This document shows positions 1-55,189 of a stretch of 64,000 bases of DNA, piece after piece. Positions within the stretch are counted from its first letter, which is position 1. Each line of letters opens with the position of its first letter. Below the pieces are notes generated by a model, which worked only from the letters and a program-made list of their open reading frames with translations, had not been told where the DNA came from and ran no database searches. The stretch is from Monoplex corrugatus (lineage: Eukaryota > Mollusca > Gastropoda > Littorinimorpha > Ranellidae). The DNA lies in assembly GCA_030674185.1 (NCBI GenBank), contig CM060307.1, positions 45,917,181-45,981,180 on the forward strand, given 5' to 3'. The position numbers and the translations under genes were made by a program.

Positions 1-207
1 TCAACTACCATCAGTAACCTTGACCTCTGATTTTTTTTCCTTGTTTTCTGAAGGCTGTGTACAATCACTGTTCATTGTAGCACAAGATGCCCGTTGAATC
101 TGTCACATTTATCTAAGTAGGCGAAGTAAACAAGAAACTGTTTTAATTATTGCTTCTTAAATTTATGGCACTGTGATATAAGTGGAGATCGGTATGCTGT
201 ATATTTA

Positions 208-590
208 TTTAACCTTTTGACTCCCTCACCCTGTCCACCATCATCTTGCACTGCCAACTATGCTAGCGAAGCAAAAGCTTAACCCTTTGATTTGCTCACC
301 CTATCCTTCAGCTTCCTGCAGGGAGCTGGTGGACAGGGTGAGGGAATCAAAGGGTTAAGTTTTTGCAGTTGGTAGATAAGATGCGGGAGTCAAAGGGTTA
401 ACCCTTTGACTCCCACACCCTGTCCATCAGCATCCTGCATTGACAACCATACTAGCAAAGCAAACATTTAACCCTTTGACTCACTCACCCTATCCACCAG
501 CTTCTGCAGGAAGCTGGTGGATAGGGTGAGGTAATCAAAGGGTTAAGTTTTTGCAGCTGATGAATAGGGTGCGGGAGTCAAAGCATTAAT
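208..590. mobile_element. Two abutting TTAA fold-back MITEs
   Basis: Each unit starts TTAACCCTTTGACTC, carries an inner palindrome (centre TTCCTGCAGG) flanked by TTAA, and ends GAGTCAAAGGGTTAA. The two copies share the TTAA at about 399-402. Ends and TTAA flanks resemble piggyBac-type non-autonomous elements (inference). Confidence 0.75.
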
Positions 591-970
591 GTTTACTGAA
601 ACCTGCCATATACAAATAACAGTGCTATGTACTAAATCTGCATAACACAAATAAGGCCTAATGTTACTGAATGCATATCAAACTGTGCTAAATGTTCCAA
701 ACCTGCTATCAATGGCTAAATGTTCACGAAACCTCAATACAAAGTGCCTAAATGTTCACTGAAACCTGCCATATTCAAACTGTGCCTAAATGTTCACAGA
801 AACCTGCCATATACAAATAGTGCCTAAATGTTCACAGAAACCTGCCATATACAAATAGTGCCTAAATGTTCACTGAAACCTGCCATATTCAAACTGTGCC
901 TTAATGTTCACTGGAACCTGCCATAATAAAATAGTGCCTTAATGTTCACTGAAACCTGCCATATACAAAT
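588..970. repeat. 38-bp minisatellite, left half
   Basis: Imperfect units of TGTTCACTGAAACCTGCCAT followed by ATACAAATAGTGCCTTAA. Interrupted by the LINE at 971-1782 and continued at 1783-2047. Confidence 0.85.
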
Positions 971-1782
971 AATAATTAAATAATAATTACAATATTTATA
1001 TAGCGCAAAATCTTGATAAAATCAAATCTAAGCGCTGAAACAGACACACACACAACGCACGCACACACACGCACGCACGCACCACACACACACACACATA
1101 CAAACACACGTGCGCATGCGCACACACACACACGCACACGGCTATAAATGGGGAGAAAGAATAAAAGCAATGGAAAATTATAGAGAGCATATTATATACA
1201 ATTATATATTACAATGTGATTCCCCTCCGAGTGGAGACAGGCTGCAGAGGGGATTGAGTGAGGTCAGGATTTTATGCAGAGGAGAAAAGGTGAGTTTTGA
1301 GAGCGGACTTGAAGGAGACAAAAGTAGGCTGCTGACGGACTGAGAGAGGAAGTTTGTTCCAGGAGAGCGACCAGAAACAGAGAAGGCTTATGGACCATAG
1401 GTATTGAGCTTAGTGCGTGGAAAGCGAAAAGTCAGAGGATCGGAGGCAGAGTGGAGGGTACGTGAGGGAACATAGATCTCAAGTAGGCTTGACAGGTAAT
1501 CGGGGGCTGCGTTATTGAGGCTTTTGTAGCACATGGTGTCTAGTTTGTACTGTATGTGCTTTGATACAGGGAGCCAGTGAAGTTGTGCCAGGAGAGGAGA
1601 TATGTGGTCAGCTTTTTTCTTTTTGAGTACAAGGCGTGCAGCATTGTTTTGAATGCGCTGTAGGATGTGAATGGTGGAGGCAGGAAGACCGGACAGGAGT
1701 GAATTGCAATAGTCAATGCGAGACATTATGAAGGAGAGAACGAGTTTTGCAGTTGTTTCCACAGAGAGATACTTCCTGATCA
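971..1782 (-). mobile_element. 5'-truncated CR1/L2/Rex-like LINE 3' end inserted in a minisatellite
   Basis: On the minus strand 1762-1388 reads [40 protein letters not shown] and [20 protein letters not shown], the C-terminal region of CR1/Rex-like reverse transcriptases. The 3' end on the left is AGCGCTATATAAATATT-like followed by an AATAATT tail, as in that LINE group. It contains a CA microsatellite (1043-1140). It sits exactly between two halves of a 38-bp tandem array. Confidence 0.75.
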
Positions 1783-2047
1783 GGCTTATAGTGCCTTAAT
1801 GTTCACAGAAACCTGCCATATACAAATAGTGCCTTAATGTTCACAAAAACCTGCCATATACAAATAGCGCCTTAATGTTCACAGAAACCTGCCAAATACA
1901 AATAGCGCCTTAATGTTCACTGAAACCTGCCATATACAAATAGTGCCTTAATGTTCACTGAAACCTGCCATATACAAATAGTGCCTTACTGTTCATTGAA
2001 ACCTGCCATATACAAATGATGCCTTAATGTTCACTGAAATCTTCCAT
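1783..2047. repeat. 38-bp minisatellite, right half
   Basis: About seven further units of the same repeat. Joining the halves at ...CAAAT/AGTGCC restores a normal unit, so the LINE entered a pre-existing array. Confidence 0.85.
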
Positions 2048-2189
2048 CTTCATAGCAATATCTGTACCTTCAGTTGCTGTCAGAATCCACTTTCCCTTCT
2101 CCTTCTTCAACCCTACAAAACTAACCACCCCTGTCCTCACACCACACATCAACTTGACAATTTTGTGTCTCTTTAAAGTTTCCACACAG

Positions 2190-2630
2190 TCTTTTGGATG
2201 AGATCTATAAAGCTAATGGGTAACTTGTAACACTCAGAACCTCCACATGGGTAGTCTTTTGGATGAGACCCCCATTGCAGCTTGATAACTTGTAACACTC
2301 AGAATCTCCACTTGTGTAGTCTTTCACATGAGACCCCTATAGCAGCTTGGTAACTTGTAACACTCAAAATCTCCACTTGTGTAGTCATTTGGATGAGACC
2401 CCTACAGCAGCTTGGTAACTTGTAACACTCAGAATCTCCACTTGTGTAGTCTTTCACATGAGACCCCTATAGCAGCTTGGTAACTTGTAACACTCAGAAT
2501 CTCCACTTGTGTAGTCTTTCACATGAGACCCCTATAGCAGCTTGGTAACTTGTAACACTCAGAATCTCCACTTGCGTAGTCTTTCGCATGAGACCCCTAT
2601 AGCAGCTTGGTAATTTATGACAGAATCGCC
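2190..2630. repeat. 65-bp minisatellite
   Basis: About six and a half units containing TGGTAACTTGTAACACTCAG, ATCTCCACTTGTGTAGTC and ATGAGACCCCTATAGCAGC. Several central units are identical, which suggests recent expansion. Confidence 0.85.
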
Positions 2631-2636
2631 ACACGC

Positions 2637-2820
2637 TTAACTCCTTGACTCACACACCCTATCCACCAGCATCCTACATTGCCAACCAAGCAAAAACTTA
2701 ACCCTCTGATTCCCTCACCCTATCCACCAGCTTCCTGCAGGAAGCTGGTGGATGGGGTGAGGAGGTCAAAGAGTTAAGTTTCTGCAATTAGTGGATAGGG
2801 TGCGGAAACCAAAGAGTTAA
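2637..2820. mobile_element. TTAA fold-back MITE
   Basis: TTAACTCCTTGACTCAC outer end, inner palindrome with GCTTCCTGCAGGAAGC centre near 2738, and degenerate right end ACCAAAGAGTTAA. Confidence 0.7.
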
Positions 2821-4442
2821 AAGAAAGGGAAAAAAACAACAACAGAATTTGGTACTGCAAGAAAGGTGTGATTTTAAAACAAAACTTAAATAAACTGTCT
2901 CCCATCCCTACTCTCTCTCTTCTTTTTTTGTTGTTGTTGTTGCTTACAGAAACTGAACAAAATGCCTACTAACTCAACAGATCAAAAATATCAATACCAG
3001 TAGGTTGGGTAAGCTCATCACAAGCCTAATTCAAAAGCTTTCAGTACATCAAACAGGACACAGTCCATCACAATAACATTACACTTCTAAAATACCAGCA
3101 TATCCGTTCAAATACATATCCACACGTAATATTCTAACGTATTAATCAATATATATTATCCATCCACAGACAACATTCGAACATATAAATCAATACATCC
3201 ATTCAAAAACATACGCACACAAAAACTTTCAACATCAACAACAATAATTTATGAAAAAAAAACTGCCAAATAAAAGCAGTCTGGAATTCTGAAGTGACAT
3301 GCAAATGGGAAGAAATCCCTCTGATGATGAAGCTGGGCATAATAATGGCACAGCAGTTGGGAGATAATATTGCACAATTCCACTGGCTGTTTATTCACCA
3401 TGTCCACACCACATCTACCAATATTGCTTAGAGCAAGCTCTATCTGAAATACCATTGTTAACACTAGTTATATCAATTTACAAAAACACCCTACTTAAAA
3501 ATGTATAGTAAACATACTCTATTTTTTATTTGTCTCCAATATTAACTTGCAAAATAGTGTAAAACGGAGTACAACAGAATAGAGAGGCTGTCCCCAAGGC
3601 GACTGAAAACTCTGCAGTAATTAAGATTTCAGTTAAATGGGCACATAAGGGTACTACTACTACTGTTCATCTGATGGTTCAAAATCAAAAACCCTGTTCA
3701 CCTGAAATTGACAATGGATAAGATGTTAACCATGCATGACTTAAAGGAGTACAGATCCCTAAACAGAATGAACAAAATCACACTTCCAACACAGGCTTCA
3801 CAGGCCGGTTAATTCTCCTGACAGAACTGTGGATTCAAGATCTGATATGTTGAGTTCAATCCCAGCCTGCAACACCAACAATCAGCCTATTTGCTGACCA
3901 TCTTACTGTTTCCATCATTCTGGTGATGTCGGCTTATTGTTTCATATTCCCTTCTCTCTCCTCCTCATTTCAAAACCTTGCCAGAGCATAAGGTTTTGCA
4001 CAGGCTCAAGGAGTCTGTCTGATCACTGCTGGCAGATTTGGGTGAAGTGTACAGGGAATTGTCCAATTGCAATGAAACTCTCTTGAACAAACTCCAAACT
4101 CAAACCTAAACTGGAGGAGACACATGTTGATGATGGGCCTTCACAAAGCCAAGGGAATGTGGCTGCCAAATGCTCAAGACAAGGGGTCTCTCAGAAAGAT
4201 TAGACATCAAGTAGACATTTTATGCAAGACACTGCCTTTGCATGCACCAAATGTACAAGACTTTCACAGCCTGTTATTCACACACTGGCTCTATGATCAA
4301 AACAGAACTGTGCTCCAGACATACACGAAAAAGGATGCTTGTGTCTATCTTCTCTTCACATGTGTAATAATACACTTCCAAAACCAACTATCATGCAGCT
4401 TCACAAGTTCTATGAGGTGACCCACAATCTGTGCAGAACCAC
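2821..4442. other. Intergenic, nothing recognised
   Basis: AT-rich unique sequence downstream of the ADAM gene. No coding, RNA or repeat signal supported. Confidence 0.45.
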
Positions 4443-4625
4443 TTAACCCTTTGATTCCCTCACCCTATTCACCAGCATCCTCCACTGTCAGCCATGATAG
4501 TAAAGCAGAAACTTACTCTTTCACTCCCTCACCCTATCCACCACTTTCTGCAGGAAGCTGGTGGATAGGGTGAGGAAGTGAAAGCATTAAGTTTTTGCAG
4601 CTTATGGACAAGCTGCAGGAGAGAA
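4443..4625. mobile_element. TTAA fold-back MITE
   Basis: Outer left end TTAACCCTTTGATTCCC and inner palindrome around 4550. The right end (GGAGAGAAAGGG) has diverged and lacks the final TTAA. Confidence 0.65.
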
Positions 4626-5208
4626 AGGGAAAATGAACTGTGTATGCTCAGCAAGTTTTCTTTGCTCTGTCTGCAAAAAGACAATCTCTACTTGTGCACA
4701 TTATGTTTCAAGACATATCTCACTTACAACAGTTAAAAAAGACACAAATAAAAATCATGCCATTCACTTCTGATTTGTTCATCGCACTGATTAATATATA
4801 AATCACACCAAAATTCCAGCCAATTCCACACAAGACTCCTTTAAAAGTTAAATACACCAAACACTCAGTCAAAATCACATCAGAATCCTGTCAGTGATTT
4901 CAACAACTAACTAAAAAATTTCATTAGCAATATTTCTTGCAAATAAGTCAAAAAGCCACATAAAAATATCAACTCTTACACCATCAAAAATAACCCTGAA
5001 TCAATGTGTGCACATGACTGTGTGTGCATGTAAATCAAAATGTGAATTTGCTTCATATACAGCATAAACATATAAAATCATTATACATGTAATGGAAAAG
5101 AAACAAATACAGATGTGACCTACATCACTGACTTTGGAATATGGGGGAGGGAAAGAGACATGGCATGTGCGTTTATATACAGTGTGTGCCATGTATTGTG
5201 TGTATTTA

Positions 5209-5398
5209 TAACTCTTTGACTCTCGCACCATGTCTACAGCATCCTGCATTACCAACCATGCCAGCAAAGCAAAAACTTAATCCTTTGATTCCCTCACCCT
5301 ATTCACCAGCTTCCTACAGGAAGCTGGTGGATAGAGTGAGAGAGTCAAAGGACTAAATTTTTGCAGTTGGTGAATAGGGTGCGGGAGGCAAAGGGTTA
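5209..5398. mobile_element. TTAA fold-back MITE
   Basis: Degenerate left end (ATAACTCTTTGACTC), inner palindrome centred near 5317, and right end GAGGCAAAGGGTTAA. Confidence 0.7.
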
Positions 5399-5655
5399 AA
5401 TGCGTATTTGTGCAAATGAATGTATGCACAGAATCCACATAGATGTAACAGGCAAAAAGTTGATCACTTTCAAGCTGGACTTTTTTTTATACAAAAAACA
5501 CATGAACAGTCAAATTACCAATCAGTATGAAATAAAGTGATGGAATTCACATACACATGTTTTATTTATAAATAAACTGCACAAAACAATACCATTCTAT
5601 AATGACGGATAATTCTGTAGTGATAACATGCAGGGGCCCATAAGCCTTTCAATCA

Positions 5656-5925
5656 CAAAGTCGCCATGGTGCAGTGGTTAGTCCAACTGACTATCAACTA
5701 GAAGGTTGTGAGTTCGAATCCCATCAGGCCCATCAAAATCGTTGTGGGAATTTTTGGTCCCAACTCTCACCCAGAGTTGTGTATGCCATGGGCTCATTGG
5801 GAAGACTGGAACCACACAAGTGAACCTCATCCACTTCACGGATGTATTGCTAAGGGTGTTGCTCAAATCTTCATACAGCAGGCACATGTATCTCTCAGGC
5901 CTGAGTGATACCAAAATATATTATG
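5656..5925 (+). mobile_element. tRNA-derived SINE
   Basis: The head (5660-5730) carries a Pol III A box (TGGTGCAGTGGTTAG) and B box (GTTCGAATCCC) spaced as in a tRNA gene. It is followed by a non-tRNA body (CATGGGCTCATTGGGAAGAC...). The body recurs in reverse orientation near 63110-63205, which shows a dispersed family. It does not fold as a functional tRNA. Confidence 0.8.
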
Positions 5926-6149
5926 ATAGTAAGCATAGAATATAGACTTAGTAAATAGTCTCAATGCTAAATGGAACTTTACACCACCATGATTATCATC
6001 CCAACCATCACCATTATGACAACATTGTAAAAAATTAAAAAGTTCCACATTCTGCGGCCATTAATGTGTCTTAGGAAATGAGAAGAAAACTTTCGATCAC
6101 ATCCAACTTCCATCAAAGAAAAAAAGAAGGGAAGGTCTTGACAAGACAG

Positions 6150-6300
<151 letters not shown>

Positions 6301-6837
6301 AGAGAGCTCTAGGCAAACGAAAAACGAACATGCAAAAATTTTGATGGATCTACTGTTATACATACATTGCATGCAAACATAAATTTAGTGAGCCACTTGT
6401 TCCCATTGTACACAACAAGCACACATAAATGTTCCCTTATCCATGCCCCCAAAACACCACAGGTACAGCTCACTTTTCTCAACATCAACTCTTATACTGA
6501 AAATGAAATGCAACAAATCCTTATCAAAAAAAAAAAAAAAAAGTCAATGTCAGATCTAGAAACTTGTACACATTTTCAACTAGATAACTTCTGTGAGTCA
6601 CTTTATCAGCAGATTATTGCCAACATCAAATTAATTTGTCTTATAGTTTATGTCATATAACTTGTTTTGCATTACTATAACTCACACAAATCATGTTTGT
6701 TTTGTTGTACTGGTAATGAGGTGTTTTGTTTTTCTCATATGTATGCATCTATGTGGCAGTTGATAGGTGAGTGCATGCAAGCACTCTGTAGACATATGTG
6801 AATGTGAATGCACATGCAAAGTGTGAGCATGTTTGGT

Positions 6838-6993
6838 GCTTATTCCTTTGACTCCCTCACACTATCTCACAGCATCCTGCATTGTAAGTCATGACAGCAC
6901 AGCAAAAACTTAACTCTTTCCTTCTCCCACCCTGGGAGTGAAATAGTTAAGTTTTTGCAGCTTATGGACAGGCTGCAGGAGTGAAAGAGTTAA
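6838..6993. mobile_element. TTAA fold-back MITE, inner palindrome deleted
   Basis: The left arm (CCTTTGACTCCCTCAC...CATCCTGCATTG) and right arm (GTTTTTGCAGCTTATGG...AAGAGTTAA) are kept. The inner palindrome is reduced to CCCACCCTGGGAGTG. Confidence 0.6.
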
Positions 6994-6999
6994 ACAGAT

Positions 7000-7955
7000 T
7001 GGGCAATCAATGAACTATAGAATGCTGTTTCTGTGCTTCAGATGTTCAACAGAAACAGATAATGACATCTGATCCCTAGGTGCAAAGGAGATAATGTTTG
7101 TGAGATCTTTATGACTAAATGTAAAAGAATTCAGCCAGGTTATCATCACTTTTACATAACAATCCAGGGGTAAAATACTAAAGAGGACAATGGAAATATC
7201 AAAACAGCTAAACGACATTATATGGTAAGACCAAAGGAATAGATATACACAACAATCATAACAGAGTACTAGTATCATGCACATACACAAAAAAACTCGG
7301 TTAAAAGTATAGGAATGGAAAAAGTTTACATTCCTGACCCATACAGTTATCAGGAGGGTAAATAAATTACAATCTCATATAGTATTTTCTAAATAGGTTG
7401 GAATAAATCAATCTAACGATGAAGCATGCTCAGAAATTTCTATGGTACTACAGCCTTCAAATGTATGCTAAAGATGTAAATGTGTGTGCAAAAGAAAAAA
7501 AGATTATAGTTTCATACACACACACACACAACCTCTTCCTTACAAAGCTACTAGTAGAGAAGACATCAAAAATATACACATTCCCTGTTGTGCACATAAA
7601 TACAGTGCATAACATCAGTTATTGAAAAATTACATTGAAACAGTAGAGATTCTACGATGAAATAAAACTGAACAGTAGAGAATCTATGATGAAATAAAAC
7701 TGTGAAATTGGACTTGTCAACGCAGGTGAACTAACATGTACTGATGAAGACTTCCATCTTTCAATATGGACACATGATTATCCTTTTTACCCTGGTGGAT
7801 CATTACATAATGAAATAAAAACATTGGTCAGAGTTCATTATTACATTCCAGCAGAGGACAGTTCCATGAATTCCAACATTTGAACTGATGTGGGATGGCA
7901 TGATGGATTTCAAAAATCAAGCTAATCCCTTTCATGAGGTAAGGGAATTTTCCCA

Positions 7956-7998
<43 letters not shown>

Positions 7999-8002
7999 CA
8001 CA

Positions 8003-8033
<31 letters not shown>

Positions 8034-8321
8034 CACTGATCACCCATCAATCAAAGCAGACCACCTGCTGTAGAAGCAGAAAGCAAAATGAAAGCACTGT
8101 CGCTCACCCAGCACATGCAGTGTTAGTGTACACTCTTACTGAGCGTCACCAAATGACTGTCTGTCCGCAAACTTATCAGAGTCTGTACGCTTATGCAAAT
8201 AATCACTGCACAGGTGAAAATATCTTTACTGTCACTTGGGAGGCTGGTCTTCCTGTTTCCACAAGATGACAACAACCCCTTGTCAGTACATACACACAGT
8301 TCACACACATCTCCACTCACT
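7000..8321. other. Region 3' of the ADAM stop codon
   Basis: Presumably includes 3' UTR. A CA microsatellite lies at 7962-8036. No AATAAA on the minus strand was seen close to the stop. The nearest TTTATT on the plus strand noticed is near 5561, so the UTR may be long. Confidence 0.35.
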
Positions 8322-51450
<43,129 letters not shown>

Positions 51451-51780
51451 GTTTGCTATCTAGAGTATCCCTTCTTCTTCCCCCTGACATTAGGGGAGTG
51501 TCAACGCTAGGGGCGCTCCCGTCTGAAAGGGGATCGGCAAACTCCGTAGAATGATAATCGGTTCGTTTCGACCACCTCCACAGCGTTTCCTGTCTGTTTC
51601 AGTTTCGGTTTCAGTACATCAAGATAAATTCTCCACGCTCTGATTAAATTCTCTGTGTCATGCGATGCAGGAAATCCGAAATGATCATGGCATAAACCAC
51701 ACAAGCCCAATGCGCTAGAAGTACTTGAGGTTCTGCCTAGCATGGATATGTCAGTCATTGGACAACGTAGGCTACTTTTG
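51451..51780 (-). promoter_or_regulatory. Presumed 5' leader/promoter region of the ADAM gene
   Basis: This is the stretch directly upstream of the ADAM ATG in transcript sense. It is richer in G+C than the surrounding DNA, with a purine-rich GGGGGAAGAAGAAGGG leader close to the ATG. No TATA box or firm start site could be assigned. Confidence 0.35.
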
Positions 51781-52310
51781 ATGCAGTGAAATGTAGCCTA
51801 CATCTCCATTTGCAAAAAATTATTTCACCAACTCATTACTCAACCACATCACAGAAATTACCTGCATCATCCGCCCACCAACACGATTTATCGTCTCCAT
51901 CACCCACAACTCCCCCAGCCTGTCTTCCAACCCCTGAAAAAAAAAACCACACCACCACTACAACAACAACAAAAAATATGCACCACAACTACAACACAAC
52001 AATACCACCACAACCACAACAACAACAGCAACAACAAACCACCACAACTACATCAAAAACGTTATAATCTGCCCATCACATTCATCTTCTCCATCTTTCC
52101 AAGAATCTTTCCCATTTCTTCAAGTTTTTCTACATTTCTGAATCAAAAAAAGCCCAAACACTTTTAAATTCTACGCTGCATTACTCTTCAGATAGTAACA
52201 AAGTTTGATTTGATGACAACCCTTGTTTTTCCTCTCATACTGAATTTTCGGCCACGTTCTCTTACTTTTTTAAAAATTTTTTTTTTAAAGACATTTGATA
52301 GTGCAAGGAC
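51781..52310. other. Low-complexity CA/CAA-rich stretch
   Basis: ACAACAACAACA-rich DNA at 51950-52050. No gene recognised. Confidence 0.45.
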
Positions 52311-52535
52311 TCAGATTTTGTTCGCGAGGGCATGATTTAAGTGCCTGAGGGCTTCCGACTTTCCAAGATGTAGTAAAATTCTTGTTGTCGTGGCTTTTCC
52401 CACAGGTTTGTCAGGACGTTTATTTCCCTCAACACCAGCGTGTCTGGAACAGCAGCTCCACATGACCTTTTGCAGGTTGATCCCCTCTGGTCTGTGGCTT
52501 TGAGCATGACAAGAGAAGCTAGAATTCTTACACAA
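52311..52535 (-). pseudogene. LINE RNase H relic (I-like)
   Basis: The minus strand reads KVMWSCCSRHAGVEGNKRPD then KPVGKATTTRILLHLGKSEA and LRHLNHAL. This matches the end of RNase H domains of I-group LINEs (W-x-P-x-HAGV-x-GNE-x-AD). Only this fragment remains. Confidence 0.6.
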
Positions 52536-52639
52536 TCTGTGTGGCTACCACAATTACCTTACCACTGGGTTCCTATGTGAGGCAAAATATATATTTGTTT
52601 TATTTATCTGTTCTTTTCTTTGAAGATAAGATACAGACA

Positions 52640-52975
52640 CCACTGGCTTCCGATGTGAGACAAGTTTATACTGGATGGCGAGTTGTGTTGTGATTCACAC
52701 CTTTAATTAATTATTCATTCTATTCATCTGTTCTTTTCTTTGAAGATAAGATGCACAGACACACATGCCATTCACATGTGACCAAGATTGTTCCAGTGAT
52801 AGATTGATACAATACTAGTAATACGTAGTATTAAAAAAATAAGTAGGCTAAGTAAAACATCGGCTAGGTAGGATCTGAGGACCTGGCCAGCTCATGGGTT
52901 TACGTATAGACTTAAGGCTTGAGCCATGATCTGGCTTGAGAAACTGAAACTGAAACTAGGCCTACTGGGTTTTGA
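52640..52975 (+). repeat. Dispersed repeat family B, copy 2
   Basis: Same order of blocks as at 21150-21500: CCGATGTGAGACAAGTTTAT, CAGTGATAGATTGATACAAT, GGCCAGCTCATGGGTTTACG, and the end GAGAAACTGAAACTGAAACT. A TTTATTTATCTGTTCTTTTC block occurs twice near its start. Confidence 0.7.
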
Positions 52976-53050
52976 AGGCAATAAGGACAGGGAGTGAACT
53001 CTTGTTTCTACATAAGGTTAGGTCACTTGGCTTTAATTAATGTATTCATG

Positions 53051-53510
53051 AACCAGAAAAAACACGAAAGAAGAATATGAACGCGTCTTTAATACAACAA
53101 AACAAGACAGGCGCAAATTTTCGGCCAAATGGCCTTTGTCAAGCGTAAGATTACAAACAAACAAACACTAGATACCAAAAAAAATTGAGAAAAAGACTGA
53201 AACTTCCCTGCTGCTGTCTTCAATGTAAGAAAAGGAACAAACTCTTTGAAGACAGCAGCAGGGAAGTTTCAGTTTGTTCCTTTTCTCACATTGAAGACAG
53301 CAGCAGGGAAGTTTCAGTCTTTTTCTCAATTTTTTTTGGTATCTAGTGTTTGTTTGTTTGTAATCTTACGCTTGACAAAGGCCATTTGGCCGAAAATTTG
53401 TGTCTGTCTTGTTTTGTTGTATTGAATACGCGTTCATACTCTTCTTTCGTGTTTTTTCTGGTTCCTGTTTGCTTGAACGCGGGCAGTCACACTTGTTTTG
53501 GATTTCGTAC
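53051..53510. mobile_element. Fold-back retroelement with 13-bp target-site duplication (Penelope-like?)
   Basis: Two arms of about 190 bp are inverted copies (AACCAGAAAAAACACGAAAG at 53051, its complement ending at about 53464). They meet through duplicated GAAGACAGCAGCAGGGAAGT blocks near 53240-53310. The right side extends about 45 bp further. TAATGTATTCATG flanks the unit on both sides (53038-53050 and 53511-53523). Each arm carries AAAGGCCATTTGGCCGAAAA, resembling stem II plus GAAA of hammerhead ribozymes in Penelope-like elements. The other core segment is degenerate. Confidence 0.65.
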
Positions 53511-53523
53511 TAATGTATTCATG

Positions 53524-55094
53524 GCAATTTACAATAATACCGAACCATTTAGCCTTATTCATTAGGCATACTCATTTCATTTTTGTTATTAGTTTGCCTT
53601 GAAAACAATAGAACAGGTAAATGATGATGATGATGATGATTCATGATGATGATAGAGAAAAATAATCATGCCCAAAAAAATTTGGAGGGCAATACTCCAG
53701 TTCACTTTACTGTAAAGAGTTGAAAGAAAACTTGTAACATTTTCGTTTAAACAATCTTGCATTGAACTCTGCATGACTGAAATCGGTGCTGTTGTGCTGA
53801 GATCCTACAAACGTTAAACAAAATCAGATGAAAGAACTTGAAAAAATAATCATAATAATAACAAACAAACAAACAAACAAACAAACAAAACAGAAAAAAG
53901 CTTACTCACCTCCCAGTAAAAATGATCACGTCAGCATGGTCAAGAAAGGTTCGTCACTGCTTACATGTCAAGAAAAAAGTCTGCATATGAATCTCTCTCT
54001 TTCGTTTACTTACTATTTGATTGATTGATTGATTGATGATTGATTGATTGATTGATCGATCGACTGATTGATTGATTGACTTAGCATTGTGATTGTGAAC
54101 TGTGTGCATCTGTTCTTAATGTGTCAAGATTTTTTTTAAAAAACATTCAAGGGGAAAAAAACAATTACAGAAATATAATAAAAGAAGATACATTGGATGA
54201 AATATAACAAAAATGAAATGAAATAATATGAAACAAAAAGTAATGAAATAGGATGAAGTAAGATGATTTAGATAGAATTAAAAACCTCTTACCCGACCGT
54301 GGCATTGATTGTTTTGATTTTAATGTTGTTGAAGACAAGAGAAAGTTATAACACTAGGAAGGCTAGTTGTGTGTTCCTTTAACCAACCAAACTGGCAGCT
54401 ACTCATCATCCAGGTGATCACATGTAAAACATTTGCGGTATGGATTGGTAAGATCTGGATGATGACAAATGAAAGGGGGGGGGGGGGAGGAGGGAGGAAA
54501 GAATACGGAGCTTAGGCCTAGGCCCTATATATTTTCTGTCTCTTCCTCTTCTGCTGCTTCCCTCTCTGTCTCTCTCTTCCTGTGTCTGTCTGTCTCTCTG
54601 TTTCTGTCTGTCTGTATGTCTGTCTCTCTGTTTCTGTCTGTCTGTCTGACTGTCTGTCTGTCTGTCTCTTTCTCCTTTTTGTTTTGTCCACTCCAGGTTG
54701 GTCAGGCGAAGCTCCTCTTTTGCTAGCTCATCTTCCGTCTGCTTTCCTAGTGTCCCACTGTGGGTGGGATCCACTGGAGGACTATTCTTCTGGCTCTTCT
54801 GGTACGCCGGAATCATGGAATGCCTTTGGTGGTATAAGAAGAGGGCACACATGTTGACCAGTGAGATCAAGAAAAAAAATCTGTCCTTTACTCACCAAAC
54901 GGATGTATCAAGGCAGTACTGAACCCAGGACCTTCTTACCCATTTGTTTATATGTATTCATATCTCCTGTGGGTAACGCTTTTCTATCAAAGCCGGCGTG
55001 CTGTGTCATCTAATACTTCCGCTGAGGTGACATGGAGAACATCAGCGCAGATTTCAGTTTCTACCAATGTCAGTCCATACAATGTCGGGAGCAG
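53524..55094. other. Intergenic stretch between the two genes
   Basis: Contains short simple repeats (GATGAT 53617-53640, AAAC 53860-53890, GATT 54015-54080, TCTGTCTG 54575-54670). No gene recognised. Confidence 0.45.
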
Positions 55095-55170
55095 GTGAGT
55101 TTTACCATCACATGGCACCTGTGACATTAGAGTGTGGAGACGTCATCTTGAGAAACTGAAACTGAAGCTC
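55095..55170 (+). repeat. Dispersed repeat family B, 3' end
   Basis: GGCACCTGTGACATTAGAGT and GAGAAACTGAAACTGAAG match the 3' end of the other two copies. It lies directly before the truncated LINE. Confidence 0.55.
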
Positions 55171-55189
55171 AGTTTCTAGCTATGGTAGG

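Noticed and set aside
5660..5732. tRNA gene
   Set aside because: A and B boxes are present, but no proper acceptor stem pairs and the sequence continues into a body shared with 63110-63205, so it is a SINE head.
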